A stretch of DNA of 64,000 nucleotides, from assembly GCF_000375425.1 (NCBI RefSeq), contig NZ_AQXG01000005.1, positions 1-64,000 of the forward strand, in the 5' to 3' direction. Within the stretch, counting starts at the first letter, position 1, and each line of letters begins with the position of its first letter. The translations under genes were made by a program, and so were the position numbers. This document shows positions 49,763 through 58,349 of this stretch, in pieces. The notes beneath the pieces were generated by a model that did no database searches, was not told the origin of the DNA, and worked only from the letters and a program-made list of their open reading frames with translations. Origin of the DNA: Gracilimonas tropica DSM 19535. GTDB taxonomy: Bacteria > Bacteroidota > Rhodothermia > Balneolales > Balneolaceae.

Positions 49763-50707
49763 TTACAGATATTCCAGGCGAATAGAACCGCCGCTGGTTT
49801 TAGCCTCAATCCTGGTTCCTCCGCCATTCATGGTTCCGCGGATCTCATCTTTTTCTAATTCGCCGCTGAAATTCTTTAGGTCGCCGTACACCCTGTTTCC
49901 ATCAAGATCCAGATCATAACCGTTTTCCTGTGGAACAATAATGGTGATACTGCCTCCGCTGGTACGTAATTCAATAAAATCAGAAGGGGCTAAAACTTCT
50001 GCATCAATTGAGCCGCCACTGGTTCTGGCTTCTATATTTCCTTCCATCCCGGAAAGGCGGATACTGCCTCCGGACGTTTTTGCTTCTAAATTCCCCACAA
50101 ACATATCTGCCCTGATAGTTCCCCCGCTGGTATGTACGTCTGCATCACCCTGAATATCACTCATCGAGATGCTTCCGCCCGATGTGTTAAGCACCATCTG
50201 TCCTTGAATTCCTTCGGTAGTAATACTACCTCCACTTGTTTTCAGTTCCTGGGAGCCAACGAGATTTCGAGCCGTTAAACTTCCACCGGATGTTCTGAGC
50301 CGTGTTCTTGTTTCCTGTGGCGCATACACGATGAATGAGATCGAATAGCCATCATTCCAGTTCCAGCCTCTACGCGATTTCCTGTCTGCGATCGCTTTTA
50401 TCCTGTTTCCATCCTGTGAGAATTCGATGTCATAATCGCTCAGATCGGCTTTTCCTGCCTCAATATAATTTCCCCGTCTACGAACGTACATCTCTACTTT
50501 AACTTCATCTTGGTTAGAACCGATCACAGAAATACTTCCTCCCGATGTTTGCACCTCAAGGCTCACCTGACCTGATACCGAAAAGGTTTCGGTTCGGTAC
50601 ACATCTTCTTCTGATTGAGCGTGGGTAAGTTGTGCCGATAGCAATAGCGCACCTGCCCAAAAAGCGGTGATTGTAGCTGATTTAAATCTTTGTAACATAA
50701 AGTTCAT
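49763..50707 (-). CDS. DUF4097 beta-helix repeat protein, exported
   Basis: A 314-residue protein with a signal peptide (cleaved near THAQS). The mature protein contains nine copies of a TSGG(S/T)(I/L) motif spaced about 20 residues apart, the pattern of DUF4097 proteins, which form a right-handed beta-helix of short rungs. Family members are surface or periplasmic proteins, sometimes adhesin-like; the function is unknown. The DNA is correspondingly repetitive (GCTGGTTCTGGCTTC-like runs), so it can imitate a repeat array. ATG at 50707 (MNFMLQR) or the second Met at 50698. A terminator follows. Confidence 0.85.
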   Translation of the reverse strand: MNFMLQRFKSATITAFWAGALLLSAQLTHAQSEEDVYRTETFSVSGQVSLEVQTSGGSISVIGSNQDEVKVEMYVRRRGNYIEAGKADLSDYDIEFSQDGNRIKAIADRKSRRGWNWNDGYSISFIVYAPQETRTRLRTSGGSLTARNLVGSQELKTSGGSITTEGIQGQMVLNTSGGSISMSDIQGDADVHTSGGTIRADMFVGNLEAKTSGGSIRLSGMEGNIEARTSGGSIDAEVLAPSDFIELRTSGGSITIIVPQENGYDLDLDGNRVYGDLKNFSGELEKDEIRGTMNGGGTRIEAKTSGGSIRLEYL

Positions 50708-50819
50708 AATTCCTCCATTTGATTGTCTTGCTCCCTTTACACGAATGAAATTTTAAGTAGTTACATTTAGAATGTGTTCGGGATTGTGTAAATTTGCGCG
50801 CCCTTAAAACTGGAGTCTC

Positions 50820-51671
50820 ATGAAATTACCGTTCATTTTTGCAAAACGATTTGTAGCCGGAGAATCTTTTACCGAATCGATTCCCAAAGCCAAAGAGTTA
50901 AACAATAAGAATCTGAAACTTACCCTTGATCTGTTGGGAGAGAATGTTGAGGATCGGAAAACGGCTTCCGATACCGTAGACTCATACATTCGCTTGCTGG
51001 ATGGCATCAAAGAAAATAATCTCGACAGCAGCATTTCCATTAAGATCACGATGATGGGGCTCGATATCGATCATGATTTTTGCCGTGAAAACCTATTTCG
51101 GCTTTTGGATGTAGCCCAGGCTCACGATCAGTTTGTACGCATCGATATGGAGGGCTCCGATTATACACAAGTCACCCTGGATATTTTTAAAGAGGCCCAC
51201 GAAAAATACCGGGGACATATTGGCACGGTCATTCAGTCCATGCTTTATCGCAGCGTAAACGACATTAATGAACTTGCTGAAATGAATGCGGACATCCGCC
51301 TTGTGAAAGGTGCTTACAAAGAACCGGCTAACATCGCGCATCAAAATATGCCGGATATCAGAGCTGCCTTTAAAGAACAAGCGAAAGTATTACTTGAGAA
51401 AACAAGCTTCCCCCGATTTGGAACGCATGATGACGAACTCATCGACTGGCTGAAAACCTATACTACCGATAACAATATTCCCAGGGAGAGCTTTGAGTTT
51501 CAAATGCTTTATGGCCTTCGGGAAGATACTATGGTTCAACTCACCGAAGAAGGATATCGCACTCGTATCTATGTTCCTTTCGGAACCGATTGGCTTCCTT
51601 ATTTTACTCGCCGGCTGGCTGAGCGAAAAGAAAACATCTGGTTCGTACTCAGCACCATGTTTAAGAAATAA
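50820..51671 (+). CDS. Proline dehydrogenase
   Basis: A 283-residue monofunctional proline dehydrogenase, which oxidises proline to pyrroline-5-carboxylate with FAD. IRLVKGAYKEP near residue 160 and IYVPFGTDWLPYFTRRLAER near residue 255 are the family hallmarks (Arg residues binding the substrate carboxylate). The size fits the short, PutA-independent enzymes of Gram-positives and Bacteroidota. No P5C dehydrogenase gene is adjacent. ATG at 50820. An 8-bp-period palindrome starts 3 bp after the stop. Confidence 0.92.
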   Translation: MKLPFIFAKRFVAGESFTESIPKAKELNNKNLKLTLDLLGENVEDRKTASDTVDSYIRLLDGIKENNLDSSISIKITMMGLDIDHDFCRENLFRLLDVAQAHDQFVRIDMEGSDYTQVTLDIFKEAHEKYRGHIGTVIQSMLYRSVNDINELAEMNADIRLVKGAYKEPANIAHQNMPDIRAAFKEQAKVLLEKTSFPRFGTHDDELIDWLKTYTTDNNIPRESFEFQMLYGLREDTMVQLTEEGYRTRIYVPFGTDWLPYFTRRLAERKENIWFVLSTMFKK

Positions 51672-51673
51672 TT

Positions 51674-51757
51674 GGTGTTATGGTGCGATAGTGTTAAAGT
51701 GTTACGGTGTTAATTCACCTTTTTTTACCGTAACAACGTCGCACTATAACGCTTTTA
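51674..51757. repeat. 8-bp-period palindrome (GTGTTACG type) after proline dehydrogenase
   Basis: Left arm: five 8-bp units GTGTTATG, GTGCGATA, GTGTTAAA, GTGTTACG, GTGTTAAT (51674-51713). Right arm (51725-51752) is the reverse complement of four such units, so the arms differ by one unit. It fills the space between the proline dehydrogenase stop and the DoxX-like start. Confidence 0.8.
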
Positions 51758-51760
51758 AGT

Positions 51761-52123
51761 ATGGATGCTGAATTTCATCGCTACATTATTGGATTCCTAT
51801 TTATTCTTGCGGGAATCTTACATTTCCTGAAGCCCGACATTTTTATGAAGATCATGCCGGATTATTTACCCTGGCACAAGCCTTTGGTGTTAATCAGCGG
51901 TTTCTTTGAGATCGCCGGTGGGGCAGGCTTGATGATACCTACTCTTCAAAAATTCGCTGCCTGGGGACTGATCCTGCTTTTACTTGCCGTCTTCCCCGCT
52001 AACATTGAGATGTTCCGAAAGTATTATCACCGGCAGGGGTTCACTCCCTTTGTTTGGGCTTTACTGTGTAGGCTTCCGCTTCAATTTGTGCTGATTGGCT
52101 GGGTGTACTGGGCCGGTCTTTAG
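51761..52123 (+). CDS. DoxX-family membrane protein
   Basis: A 120-residue protein with four membrane helices of the DoxX/SURF4-like type: IIGFLFILAGILHFLKPDIFM in helix 1 and HKPLVLISGFFEIAGGAGLM in helix 2 are characteristic (both quoted in part). Function unknown; some members accompany quinone or thiosulfate oxidases. ATG at 51761, just after the palindrome. The propeller gene follows with a 69-bp gap. Confidence 0.75.
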   Translation: MDAEFHRYIIGFLFILAGILHFLKPDIFMKIMPDYLPWHKPLVLISGFFEIAGGAGLMIPTLQKFAAWGLILLLLAVFPANIEMFRKYYHRQGFTPFVWALLCRLPLQFVLIGWVYWAGL

Positions 52124-52192
52124 CATGGACATGCTACCTGTTTTAATATATTAAGAGATATTTTGATTGGGATACAACTAAAATCACATGAC

Positions 52193-53419
52193 ATGAAATC
52201 AATATCGGTCATCATTTTCGCCGGGGCATTTTTGATAAGCTGTACATCAAAGAATCAACCTTCATCCATAGATAGTGAACACATTCCAGCACACATCCAG
52301 GCTTTGGATAATGTATCTGTCCTTAGCTCTGAGGAATTTCCCACCAATACAATTTCAATTCAAAGGGATAAAGTATTCTCCTCAACCGATGACATCTATT
52401 TTTGGGGGGTTGGGAGTATGGCTGTTGATGAGCAAGGCCGGTTATTTATTGAGACTGCTGGTGAAATGGGGCAATCAGGCATTTTAGTATTCAATAAAGA
52501 TGGAAGTTATGAAGCTACTTTAGGGCGATATGGACGAGGTCCCGGAGAGTTCGAAATGATTCAAGACCTGCAGATATGGAACAACCGACTCTATGTGTTG
52601 GAAAAATTTGATGTCCATATCTTCAATCTGGATGATCTTTCACATTTGGAAACTTTTGTTATCGATATGAATTCTATTGCTAATGAATCTTCCTTTCGGA
52701 AAAAAAGGCCCGGCCAACAGCTATATGTGCTCAATAAAGACTCCATCTTACTTGAGTTTGAAACCCCGCTACCGCTCAAAATTCAAACCGGCCAGGACTC
52801 TCTATTTTACGCCCTTATAAATTCACAGGGGCAAATTACTTCTGATCCTTTTTGGAAAGTCAGAGCCTTCATTTTTTTCAATCGCTCAGATGGACCTAAC
52901 GTTTCTGTTCCCTTACCCTTCGTACTTCCATTCACTCGTTCTTCCCATGTAGCCATCACTGAAGACAACCATCTGTACTCAAACTGGAATGAGGAAATTC
53001 TGATTAAACAGTTTGACCCAAAGGGACAGTATCAACGGTCTTTATATATACCGTTCAACAATGTGCCTCTTACCCAAGAAGAAGCGTACGATATCGCTCA
53101 TTTTGAGAAACGAATTGAAGCATTAAAGGAAGAAGCGATTCTCCAAAGCTGGCCGGCCGTACACCGAATTCATACCGACACGAAAAACCGTCTTTGGATC
53201 TCTACTATCACCAAAAGCGATTCTTTGTTTACCTGGTATGTAGTAGATGATGACTTTAAGCCTCTCGCAACTTTCAAACTAAAAGGACAAAAAAGAAACC
53301 GTACCGCATGGCACCCTAAAGGCTTAATCATCAAGGATGATTACCTGTATCAGGTTCAACCCACCAGCGTGCGAGAATCAGCCAAGATCATTCGCTATAA
53401 GATCAACTGGATGAATTAA
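52193..53419 (+). CDS. 6-bladed beta-propeller lipoprotein
   Basis: A 408-residue lipoprotein (MKSISVIIFAGAFLISCTS; Cys17) with the signature LGRYGRGPGEFEMIQDLQ near residue 115 and repeated blades (GQITSDPFW, RIHTDTKNRLWIST). Second of three such paralogs in the window. The open frame starts at 52163, but the signal peptide places the start at ATG 52193. It stands alone, 69 bp after the DoxX-like gene, with no small Cys-rich peptide gene nearby, unlike the one at 27192. Confidence 0.78.
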   Translation: MKSISVIIFAGAFLISCTSKNQPSSIDSEHIPAHIQALDNVSVLSSEEFPTNTISIQRDKVFSSTDDIYFWGVGSMAVDEQGRLFIETAGEMGQSGILVFNKDGSYEATLGRYGRGPGEFEMIQDLQIWNNRLYVLEKFDVHIFNLDDLSHLETFVIDMNSIANESSFRKKRPGQQLYVLNKDSILLEFETPLPLKIQTGQDSLFYALINSQGQITSDPFWKVRAFIFFNRSDGPNVSVPLPFVLPFTRSSHVAITEDNHLYSNWNEEILIKQFDPKGQYQRSLYIPFNNVPLTQEEAYDIAHFEKRIEALKEEAILQSWPAVHRIHTDTKNRLWISTITKSDSLFTWYVVDDDFKPLATFKLKGQKRNRTAWHPKGLIIKDDYLYQVQPTSVRESAKIIRYKINWMN

Positions 53420-53539
53420 GCTATCTTTTTCTTCCATTTCCCAGTTCCAAATTAATATTGAAGATGGATAAGAACCGGTAATTTTATATCAACTTCTCAT
53501 TACCTTAGCGCATCAACTTTTTATTCATTCGCAGGCTTC

Positions 53540-55669
53540 ATGAAAAGGAAACTCCCATACATACTTCCGGTGCTTTGTGGTTTAGTATTGTTGCCGATCC
53601 CCCTTTTGCGTGATCTGCATTTTGAGTCGGCCATGCTCGCCGGAACGGTTGGATGCTTTTGGGCCGGAATTCGGTCTGCCTCTTCTTTTAAGGACGATTT
53701 TTTTGAAACGCTCCACATTCTAAGCCGCATCTACCTGACCGCCGTTCCTCTTTTTATTTTTGCCTTGATCTCCGGCTGCCTGACCCTCGATGGAGTTGGC
53801 TTTTGGATCTTTATCCCCTTCCCAAGCGCATTCTTTGGAGCTGCTGTTGGCCGGTTGATCAGAATGACTCGCATTCCTTTCCCAAAGTTTATCACGACTT
53901 TAATTCTGCTTTCCTGTGGAATTGGAATTTGGCTCCTGGAATTTTTTTCCTTTCCCCAGGTCTATTTCTATAATCACGTTTGGGGATTGTGGCCCGGCCC
54001 CATCTACGATGAATCAGTTACTCTGACCGGCTCTTTTTTCTACTTTCGCGGGCTCACTTTTTTGTGGATCGTCTTGCTTTGGGTGATCCCTGACTGGAGT
54101 CAAAACCTGCAAACCAAACTGATCACAGCGCTTGCGCTGACTTCATTATTATTCAGTTATCTGAATTTGGATGAGGCCGGCATCATCAGTCCAACAAAAA
54201 CCATTCAGCAGCAACTGGGCGGGCATCATCAAACCGAACACTTTGAGCTTTATTACGATGAAGATTTCTACACAGAGAAAGAGATCAACTATTGGGCTAC
54301 CCGACACGAATTCTACTTTCAGCAGATCACCAATAGCCTTGAAATTGAATGGCCTGAAGGACGAAAGGTCGAATCTTATTTATATGCTCACGCCTGGCAA
54401 AAAAAAGAAATTACCGGGGCCAAGTTCACCAGTTACGTTCCTGTTTGGCTGCAGCAAGATCAACTGCATATTGCCAAACAACAGCTCGATGGCGTATTGA
54501 AACACGAAATGGTGCATGTGATCTCCAAGCAGTTTGGAAATAATCTGTTCAACGGAAGCTGGAGTATTGGACTTATCGAGGGGCTTGCCGAAGGCATCGC
54601 AAAAGATGCTTCCTCACGATCCACGCTTCATCAAATTGTAGCAGCAGAGCAACCTTATCCCACGGCCGGGGAAATGAAATCAGCGCTTTCATTTTGGGGA
54701 TTTTATGGCAGTGCCGGAGCCATCAGTTACTCAACAGCAGGATCATTCGTCAAGTTTTTAATGGATACCTATCCTGTAGAACATGTAAAGAATGTGTATT
54801 CGGGAATGGATTTTGAAACCGAGTACGGGCAATCCTTTGAAGAACTTGTATCTGACTGGCACAAAATGCTGGAGCAAACACCAATGGATTCGATAGATCA
54901 GCAAGTTTCGGAGCTTATTTTTGCTCAGCGCTCATTGTTCCAGAAAGAATGTCCGCACTCGGTAACGCAGGAGCTTCGCCTTTGGGATGAGTATCAATAT
55001 CAACTTGCCGACCGAGACTCGCTTGAGGCTTATGATATTTTGGATGAGCTTTATATCATCAACCCGCAAAACGAATTTGTGAAAGAGGCCTGGATTCGAG
55101 AACAACTTCATCAGGGAAATTATGAACGAGCAGCGCAAGCTATCACCCCAAAAGATTCACTGCTTGAATTACAGATCCTAAAAGCTGATGCGCTGTTTCT
55201 GTCGGGTTCTTTTTCTGCTGCCGATTCTCTTCTTAAAGAAGTGCGCCCGAAGATTCTGTCATCGAATGCCCGCAATTTTAAGTACACCCAGGAGCTAAGA
55301 GCAGACAGCCTGCAGTGGGATTTTCATACCCGGCGCAGATATCAGAATTTTTATCCCGATCGTGTTTCTTTTCAGCGGCAAAATCTTCCCAATAAAATGC
55401 TCTCGCTGAATAACGCATTACACGAGGATAACCCAAAACTTGTTCAGGAATATGCCGGCTTTGTATCGGATCATGATCTTCATTCCGACTGGTTCGATAT
55501 CTATGAAGATACCATTCATCAGTTGGCCTGGATGGGAGATTTTGAGTCGGCCGAACTATGGCTTCGCTCTGTGAAAAGGCTTGATCTGAGGCTGCGGTTT
55601 CAGGAGCGTCTGCACGAGCAACAAACCTGGCTGGGTTTCATCAAAACCTATAAAACAGTTGCAGATTAG
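53540..55669 (+). CDS. Membrane-anchored gluzincin-like protein with TPR-like C-terminus
   Basis: A 709-residue protein. Residues 1-210 have six or so membrane helices. Residues 230-460 form an outward-facing peptidase MA-like domain with HEMVH at 322-326 and a Glu about 20 residues later (LIEGLAEGIAKD). The last 230 residues form helical repeats resembling TPRs (SADSLLKEVRPKILS). Together this suggests a membrane metallopeptidase or an inactive derivative. ATG at 53540 gives the first helix. It starts 121 bp after the propeller gene and is followed 60 bp later by the M23 gene. Confidence 0.68.
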   Translation: MKRKLPYILPVLCGLVLLPIPLLRDLHFESAMLAGTVGCFWAGIRSASSFKDDFFETLHILSRIYLTAVPLFIFALISGCLTLDGVGFWIFIPFPSAFFGAAVGRLIRMTRIPFPKFITTLILLSCGIGIWLLEFFSFPQVYFYNHVWGLWPGPIYDESVTLTGSFFYFRGLTFLWIVLLWVIPDWSQNLQTKLITALALTSLLFSYLNLDEAGIISPTKTIQQQLGGHHQTEHFELYYDEDFYTEKEINYWATRHEFYFQQITNSLEIEWPEGRKVESYLYAHAWQKKEITGAKFTSYVPVWLQQDQLHIAKQQLDGVLKHEMVHVISKQFGNNLFNGSWSIGLIEGLAEGIAKDASSRSTLHQIVAAEQPYPTAGEMKSALSFWGFYGSAGAISYSTAGSFVKFLMDTYPVEHVKNVYSGMDFETEYGQSFEELVSDWHKMLEQTPMDSIDQQVSELIFAQRSLFQKECPHSVTQELRLWDEYQYQLADRDSLEAYDILDELYIINPQNEFVKEAWIREQLHQGNYERAAQAITPKDSLLELQILKADALFLSGSFSAADSLLKEVRPKILSSNARNFKYTQELRADSLQWDFHTRRRYQNFYPDRVSFQRQNLPNKMLSLNNALHEDNPKLVQEYAGFVSDHDLHSDWFDIYEDTIHQLAWMGDFESAELWLRSVKRLDLRLRFQERLHEQQTWLGFIKTYKTVAD

Positions 55670-55729
55670 CGGTTTTATATTCAAGTTGCACAAAAATAAA
55701 CAGACCAACCTAATATCATCTCCCGCTTG

Positions 55730-56815
55730 ATGGGTACAAAAGTATCATCCAAGATCATCGGCATTTTCCTTTTTGCAGGATGGATCTTTCTTTTACCAAC
55801 CAAAACTACGGCTCAGGATTGGCGACTTTCGGCCAGCTATGGAATTCAAAGCGTGGGTTTTGATTATGTGCCCAATCAACTGTATCAGGGAGAGATTGGT
55901 GCCGTTTCCAAGGGAATGCTGGAACTGGAGCTGGAGCGCTATCTGTTCTATCGTTTTTATGTGGGCGGGAAGTTTGAATACTTGCTGCACAACCAACAAG
56001 ATCTGCTTATTGGAGGGCCGGTAAATTTCGGGCAGGTAAATCTCGGTGCCATAGCCGGACTTCAGTGGCCAAAATGGGGGTTTTATGGCGGAGTTAAGCT
56101 CGGATCTGTTCATGATTTCAGCATTCGGGCCACCAACAGAAACGGAGATACTTTTTGGGTTGAACCGGTTGAACCGACGGCAAAATTGACCACTTCTTTT
56201 ACCGGTGGCGTAAAATATTATCTGCTGAATTTTTTGAGGCTTCAACTGGAAGTGACGCAAACTAATTTTCTTCCGCAGAACATCGTCCCGCAAAACAGCT
56301 TCGATAAAAACCCTGCGTTCCGCTCTTTCGATATGAACCCAATCTCATTTACGGTTGGGGTTTCCATTTCTATTCCATGGAACCGGCCGGCACGCAAAAC
56401 GAATCCGGATCGCGAGCTCCCACCGCTAATGCGTGTCTCTTCCGTTGATTTTAATAAACCGCTGGATAATACCTTTGTAACCTCTCCTTTTGGCCCCCGC
56501 TGGAACAGTACCCACGAAGGCATAGATCTGGATGCAAGCCTGCGCGATAACATTTATGCTGCCGAGAAAGGCATCGTTGTAAAAGCAGGCAAGGGACGTG
56601 GTTACGGAAAAATGGTGCGCATCAAACATGCCGGTGGATACGAAACCGTTTATGCACACATGAGCCGCATCAAAGTAAAGGAAGGAGACCGGATCAAAAA
56701 AGGAGATGTTGTCGGTAAAGCGGGCAATACCGGAACCTCATCGGGGGTTCATCTGCACTTTGAGATCCTGAAAGATGGCAAACCGGTAAACCCCGAAGCC
56801 TATGTTCGTTTTTAG
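55730..56815 (+). CDS. Outer-membrane beta-barrel-like protein with C-terminal M23 (LytM) domain
   Basis: A 361-residue exported protein. The signal peptide ends near TTAQD. Residues 30-215 look like an outer-membrane beta-barrel (alternating aromatic and polar strands, ending SISIPWNRP). Residues 240-360 are an M23/LytM domain with all zinc and catalytic residues: H262-x3-D266 (STHEGIDLD), His310 (YAHMS) and HLH at 341-343. It should cut peptidoglycan cross-links, unusually fused to a barrel. TTG at 55727 precedes ATG 55730, which I use. The YciI-like gene follows 45 bp later. Confidence 0.8.
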   Translation: MGTKVSSKIIGIFLFAGWIFLLPTKTTAQDWRLSASYGIQSVGFDYVPNQLYQGEIGAVSKGMLELELERYLFYRFYVGGKFEYLLHNQQDLLIGGPVNFGQVNLGAIAGLQWPKWGFYGGVKLGSVHDFSIRATNRNGDTFWVEPVEPTAKLTTSFTGGVKYYLLNFLRLQLEVTQTNFLPQNIVPQNSFDKNPAFRSFDMNPISFTVGVSISIPWNRPARKTNPDRELPPLMRVSSVDFNKPLDNTFVTSPFGPRWNSTHEGIDLDASLRDNIYAAEKGIVVKAGKGRGYGKMVRIKHAGGYETVYAHMSRIKVKEGDRIKKGDVVGKAGNTGTSSGVHLHFEILKDGKPVNPEAYVRF

Positions 56816-56860
56816 ATTTTATATGTACTATTTGCTGAACCCTAAGACATCCTGAATTCC

Positions 56861-57283
56861 ATGAAAAATTTATTTTGTTTTATAGCTTTAGCTTTTGTCT
56901 CTACAGCTGCTTTTGCCCAGCAAGCTGATTCCACCGCTCAACCCGAAACTTTTGAATACGAATGGGCCGGCGAGAAAATGACCATGCAAAAATACTTTAT
57001 CGTATTCCTGAAAAGCGGGCCCAACCGAAGTCAAACTCAGGAAGAGGCCATGAAACTGCAACAAGAACATCTCGCTTATTTGGGCGGATTATATGAAGAA
57101 GGCATCATCAACCTAAACGGCCCAACCGATGGCGAAAGTGATATCCGCGGCTTTTCGGTATATAATGTAGCTACAATAGAACAAGCCCGTAAATATGCTG
57201 AAAATGACCCGATGGTGAAAGCCGGTCGCCTGGCGGTAGAGGTTCTTCCCTGGTGGCTGGCTAAAGGTTCCGGTGTAAAGTAG
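56861..57283 (+). CDS. Exported YciI-like domain protein
   Basis: A 140-residue protein with a signal peptide (MKNLFCFIALAFVSTAAFA). The mature part matches the YCII ferredoxin-like alpha/beta domain: YFIVFLKSGPNRSQTQEEA, LAYLGGLYEEG and ARKYAENDPMVKAGR. YciI proteins are usually cytoplasmic, so export is noteworthy; the fold resembles dienelactone- or muconolactone-type isomerases but no activity is known. ATG at 56861. It is 45 bp downstream of the M23 gene and may be cotranscribed. Confidence 0.8.
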   Translation: MKNLFCFIALAFVSTAAFAQQADSTAQPETFEYEWAGEKMTMQKYFIVFLKSGPNRSQTQEEAMKLQQEHLAYLGGLYEEGIINLNGPTDGESDIRGFSVYNVATIEQARKYAENDPMVKAGRLAVEVLPWWLAKGSGVK

Positions 57284-57549
57284 ATTCTTCGCTTTTAGTT
57301 TTGTGAGGCAGAGTCTCATTCCGTGCGTTCAGCAGCAGAGCGACTAAACGAGAAAGAGGATTGGGGTGTAGCATACTGCGTCACCTCTGGCTCATTCCAT
57401 CACCCGGCTCTCCCATATTCAACCTTCATAATCTTAGCAAACTGAGCCGAAGGATGGAATTACGATCTCAAAATCCATCTTTTACTTTATGAGATTTGTA
57501 TAAATCCTCATATTGTATTTTCATTCCAACAATTTCTTAATTACAGCCA
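57284..57549. other. 266-bp intergenic region
   Basis: No gene or repeat of the families above was recognised. The upstream 120 bp contain short G/C-rich words (CGTGCGTTCAG, GACTAAACGAG); the last 60 bp before 57550 are AT-rich and probably promoter DNA. Confidence 0.4.
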
Positions 57550-58218
57550 ATGTCTCAAGCCCATTTTATTCCATATCGCGATTTCGAAGAACATTCCGTC
57601 GAGGAAATGAAAAAACGGGCGGAAAAATTTTATCAGCTGGTTAAAAAGCGGCGTACAGTCCGGGACTTTTCAGACCGACCGGTTCCGCGGGAGATCATTG
57701 AAACATGCTTGCTTGCTGCCGGTACAGCTCCCAATGGTGCTAATAAACAGCCCTGGCATTTTGCAGTGGTGAGTGATCCCGGAATCAAAAAGAAAATTCG
57801 GATCGAAGCGGAAAAAGAAGAGCAGGAATTCTACAATCGTCGTGCACCGGAAGACTGGCTTGAAGATCTCGCGCCACTGGGAACCGATGAACACAAGCCC
57901 TTCCTCGAAAAAGCTCCTTACCTGATCGGCATTTTTGCTCAAAGCTATAAACTGGATGAAAACGGCGAAAAAGAGAAGCATTACTATGTGAAAGAATCCG
58001 TAGGTATTGCAACGGGAATGCTGATCACCGCCCTGCATAATGCCGGCTTGGCTACACTGACACATACCCCAAGTCCTATGGGCTTTTTGAATGAGATCTT
58101 GGGACGGCCTGCCTACGAAAAACCGTTTTTATTACTGGTAGCCGGATACCCGGAGGACGGAGTGAAAGTGCCCGATATTTCGAAGAAGTCTCTGGGAGAG
58201 ATCGCGAGTTTTATTTGA
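57550..58218 (+). CDS. Nitroreductase-family flavoprotein
   Basis: A 222-residue FMN-dependent nitroreductase-like protein: [21 protein letters not shown] near the N-terminus (quoted in part), [21 protein letters not shown] in the FMN-binding part and [16 protein letters not shown] in the C-terminal helix are characteristic. The first block and a long Glu-rich insert ([17 protein letters not shown]) resemble the iodotyrosine deiodinase-like subgroup. It reduces nitro, quinone or halogenated compounds with NAD(P)H; the actual substrate is unknown. A REP pair begins 12 bp after the stop. Confidence 0.88.
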   Translation: MSQAHFIPYRDFEEHSVEEMKKRAEKFYQLVKKRRTVRDFSDRPVPREIIETCLLAAGTAPNGANKQPWHFAVVSDPGIKKKIRIEAEKEEQEFYNRRAPEDWLEDLAPLGTDEHKPFLEKAPYLIGIFAQSYKLDENGEKEKHYYVKESVGIATGMLITALHNAGLATLTHTPSPMGFLNEILGRPAYEKPFLLLVAGYPEDGVKVPDISKKSLGEIASFI

Positions 58219-58229
58219 TCGCACATTAT

Positions 58230-58271
58230 CGGCTTAGCGAGCCGAGGTACGTACCACAGTTCGCTGAGCCG
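58230..58271. repeat. REP pair 12 bp downstream of the nitroreductase gene
   Basis: Left hairpin CGGCTT-AGC-GAGCCG (one T-G wobble), AG, abutting GTAC-GTAC, CA, right hairpin CAGTTC-GCT-GAGCCG (one mismatch, one wobble). Both hairpins are preceded by GTAC at exactly two bases. Total 42 bp, the same as the pairs flanking the RAYT gene. Confidence 0.9.
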
Positions 58272-58349
58272 TGAAAATTGACCGCATATTTTTAGACTTT
58301 AAGGAACGATGCCGAATCACAAAAAAACAGCTAAATAAGCTTGCGAAGT

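Noticed and set aside
49763-50707. CRISPR-like DNA periodicity
   Set aside because: The repeats are codons for TSGGSI rungs in one long open frame with a signal peptide, not a spaced array.
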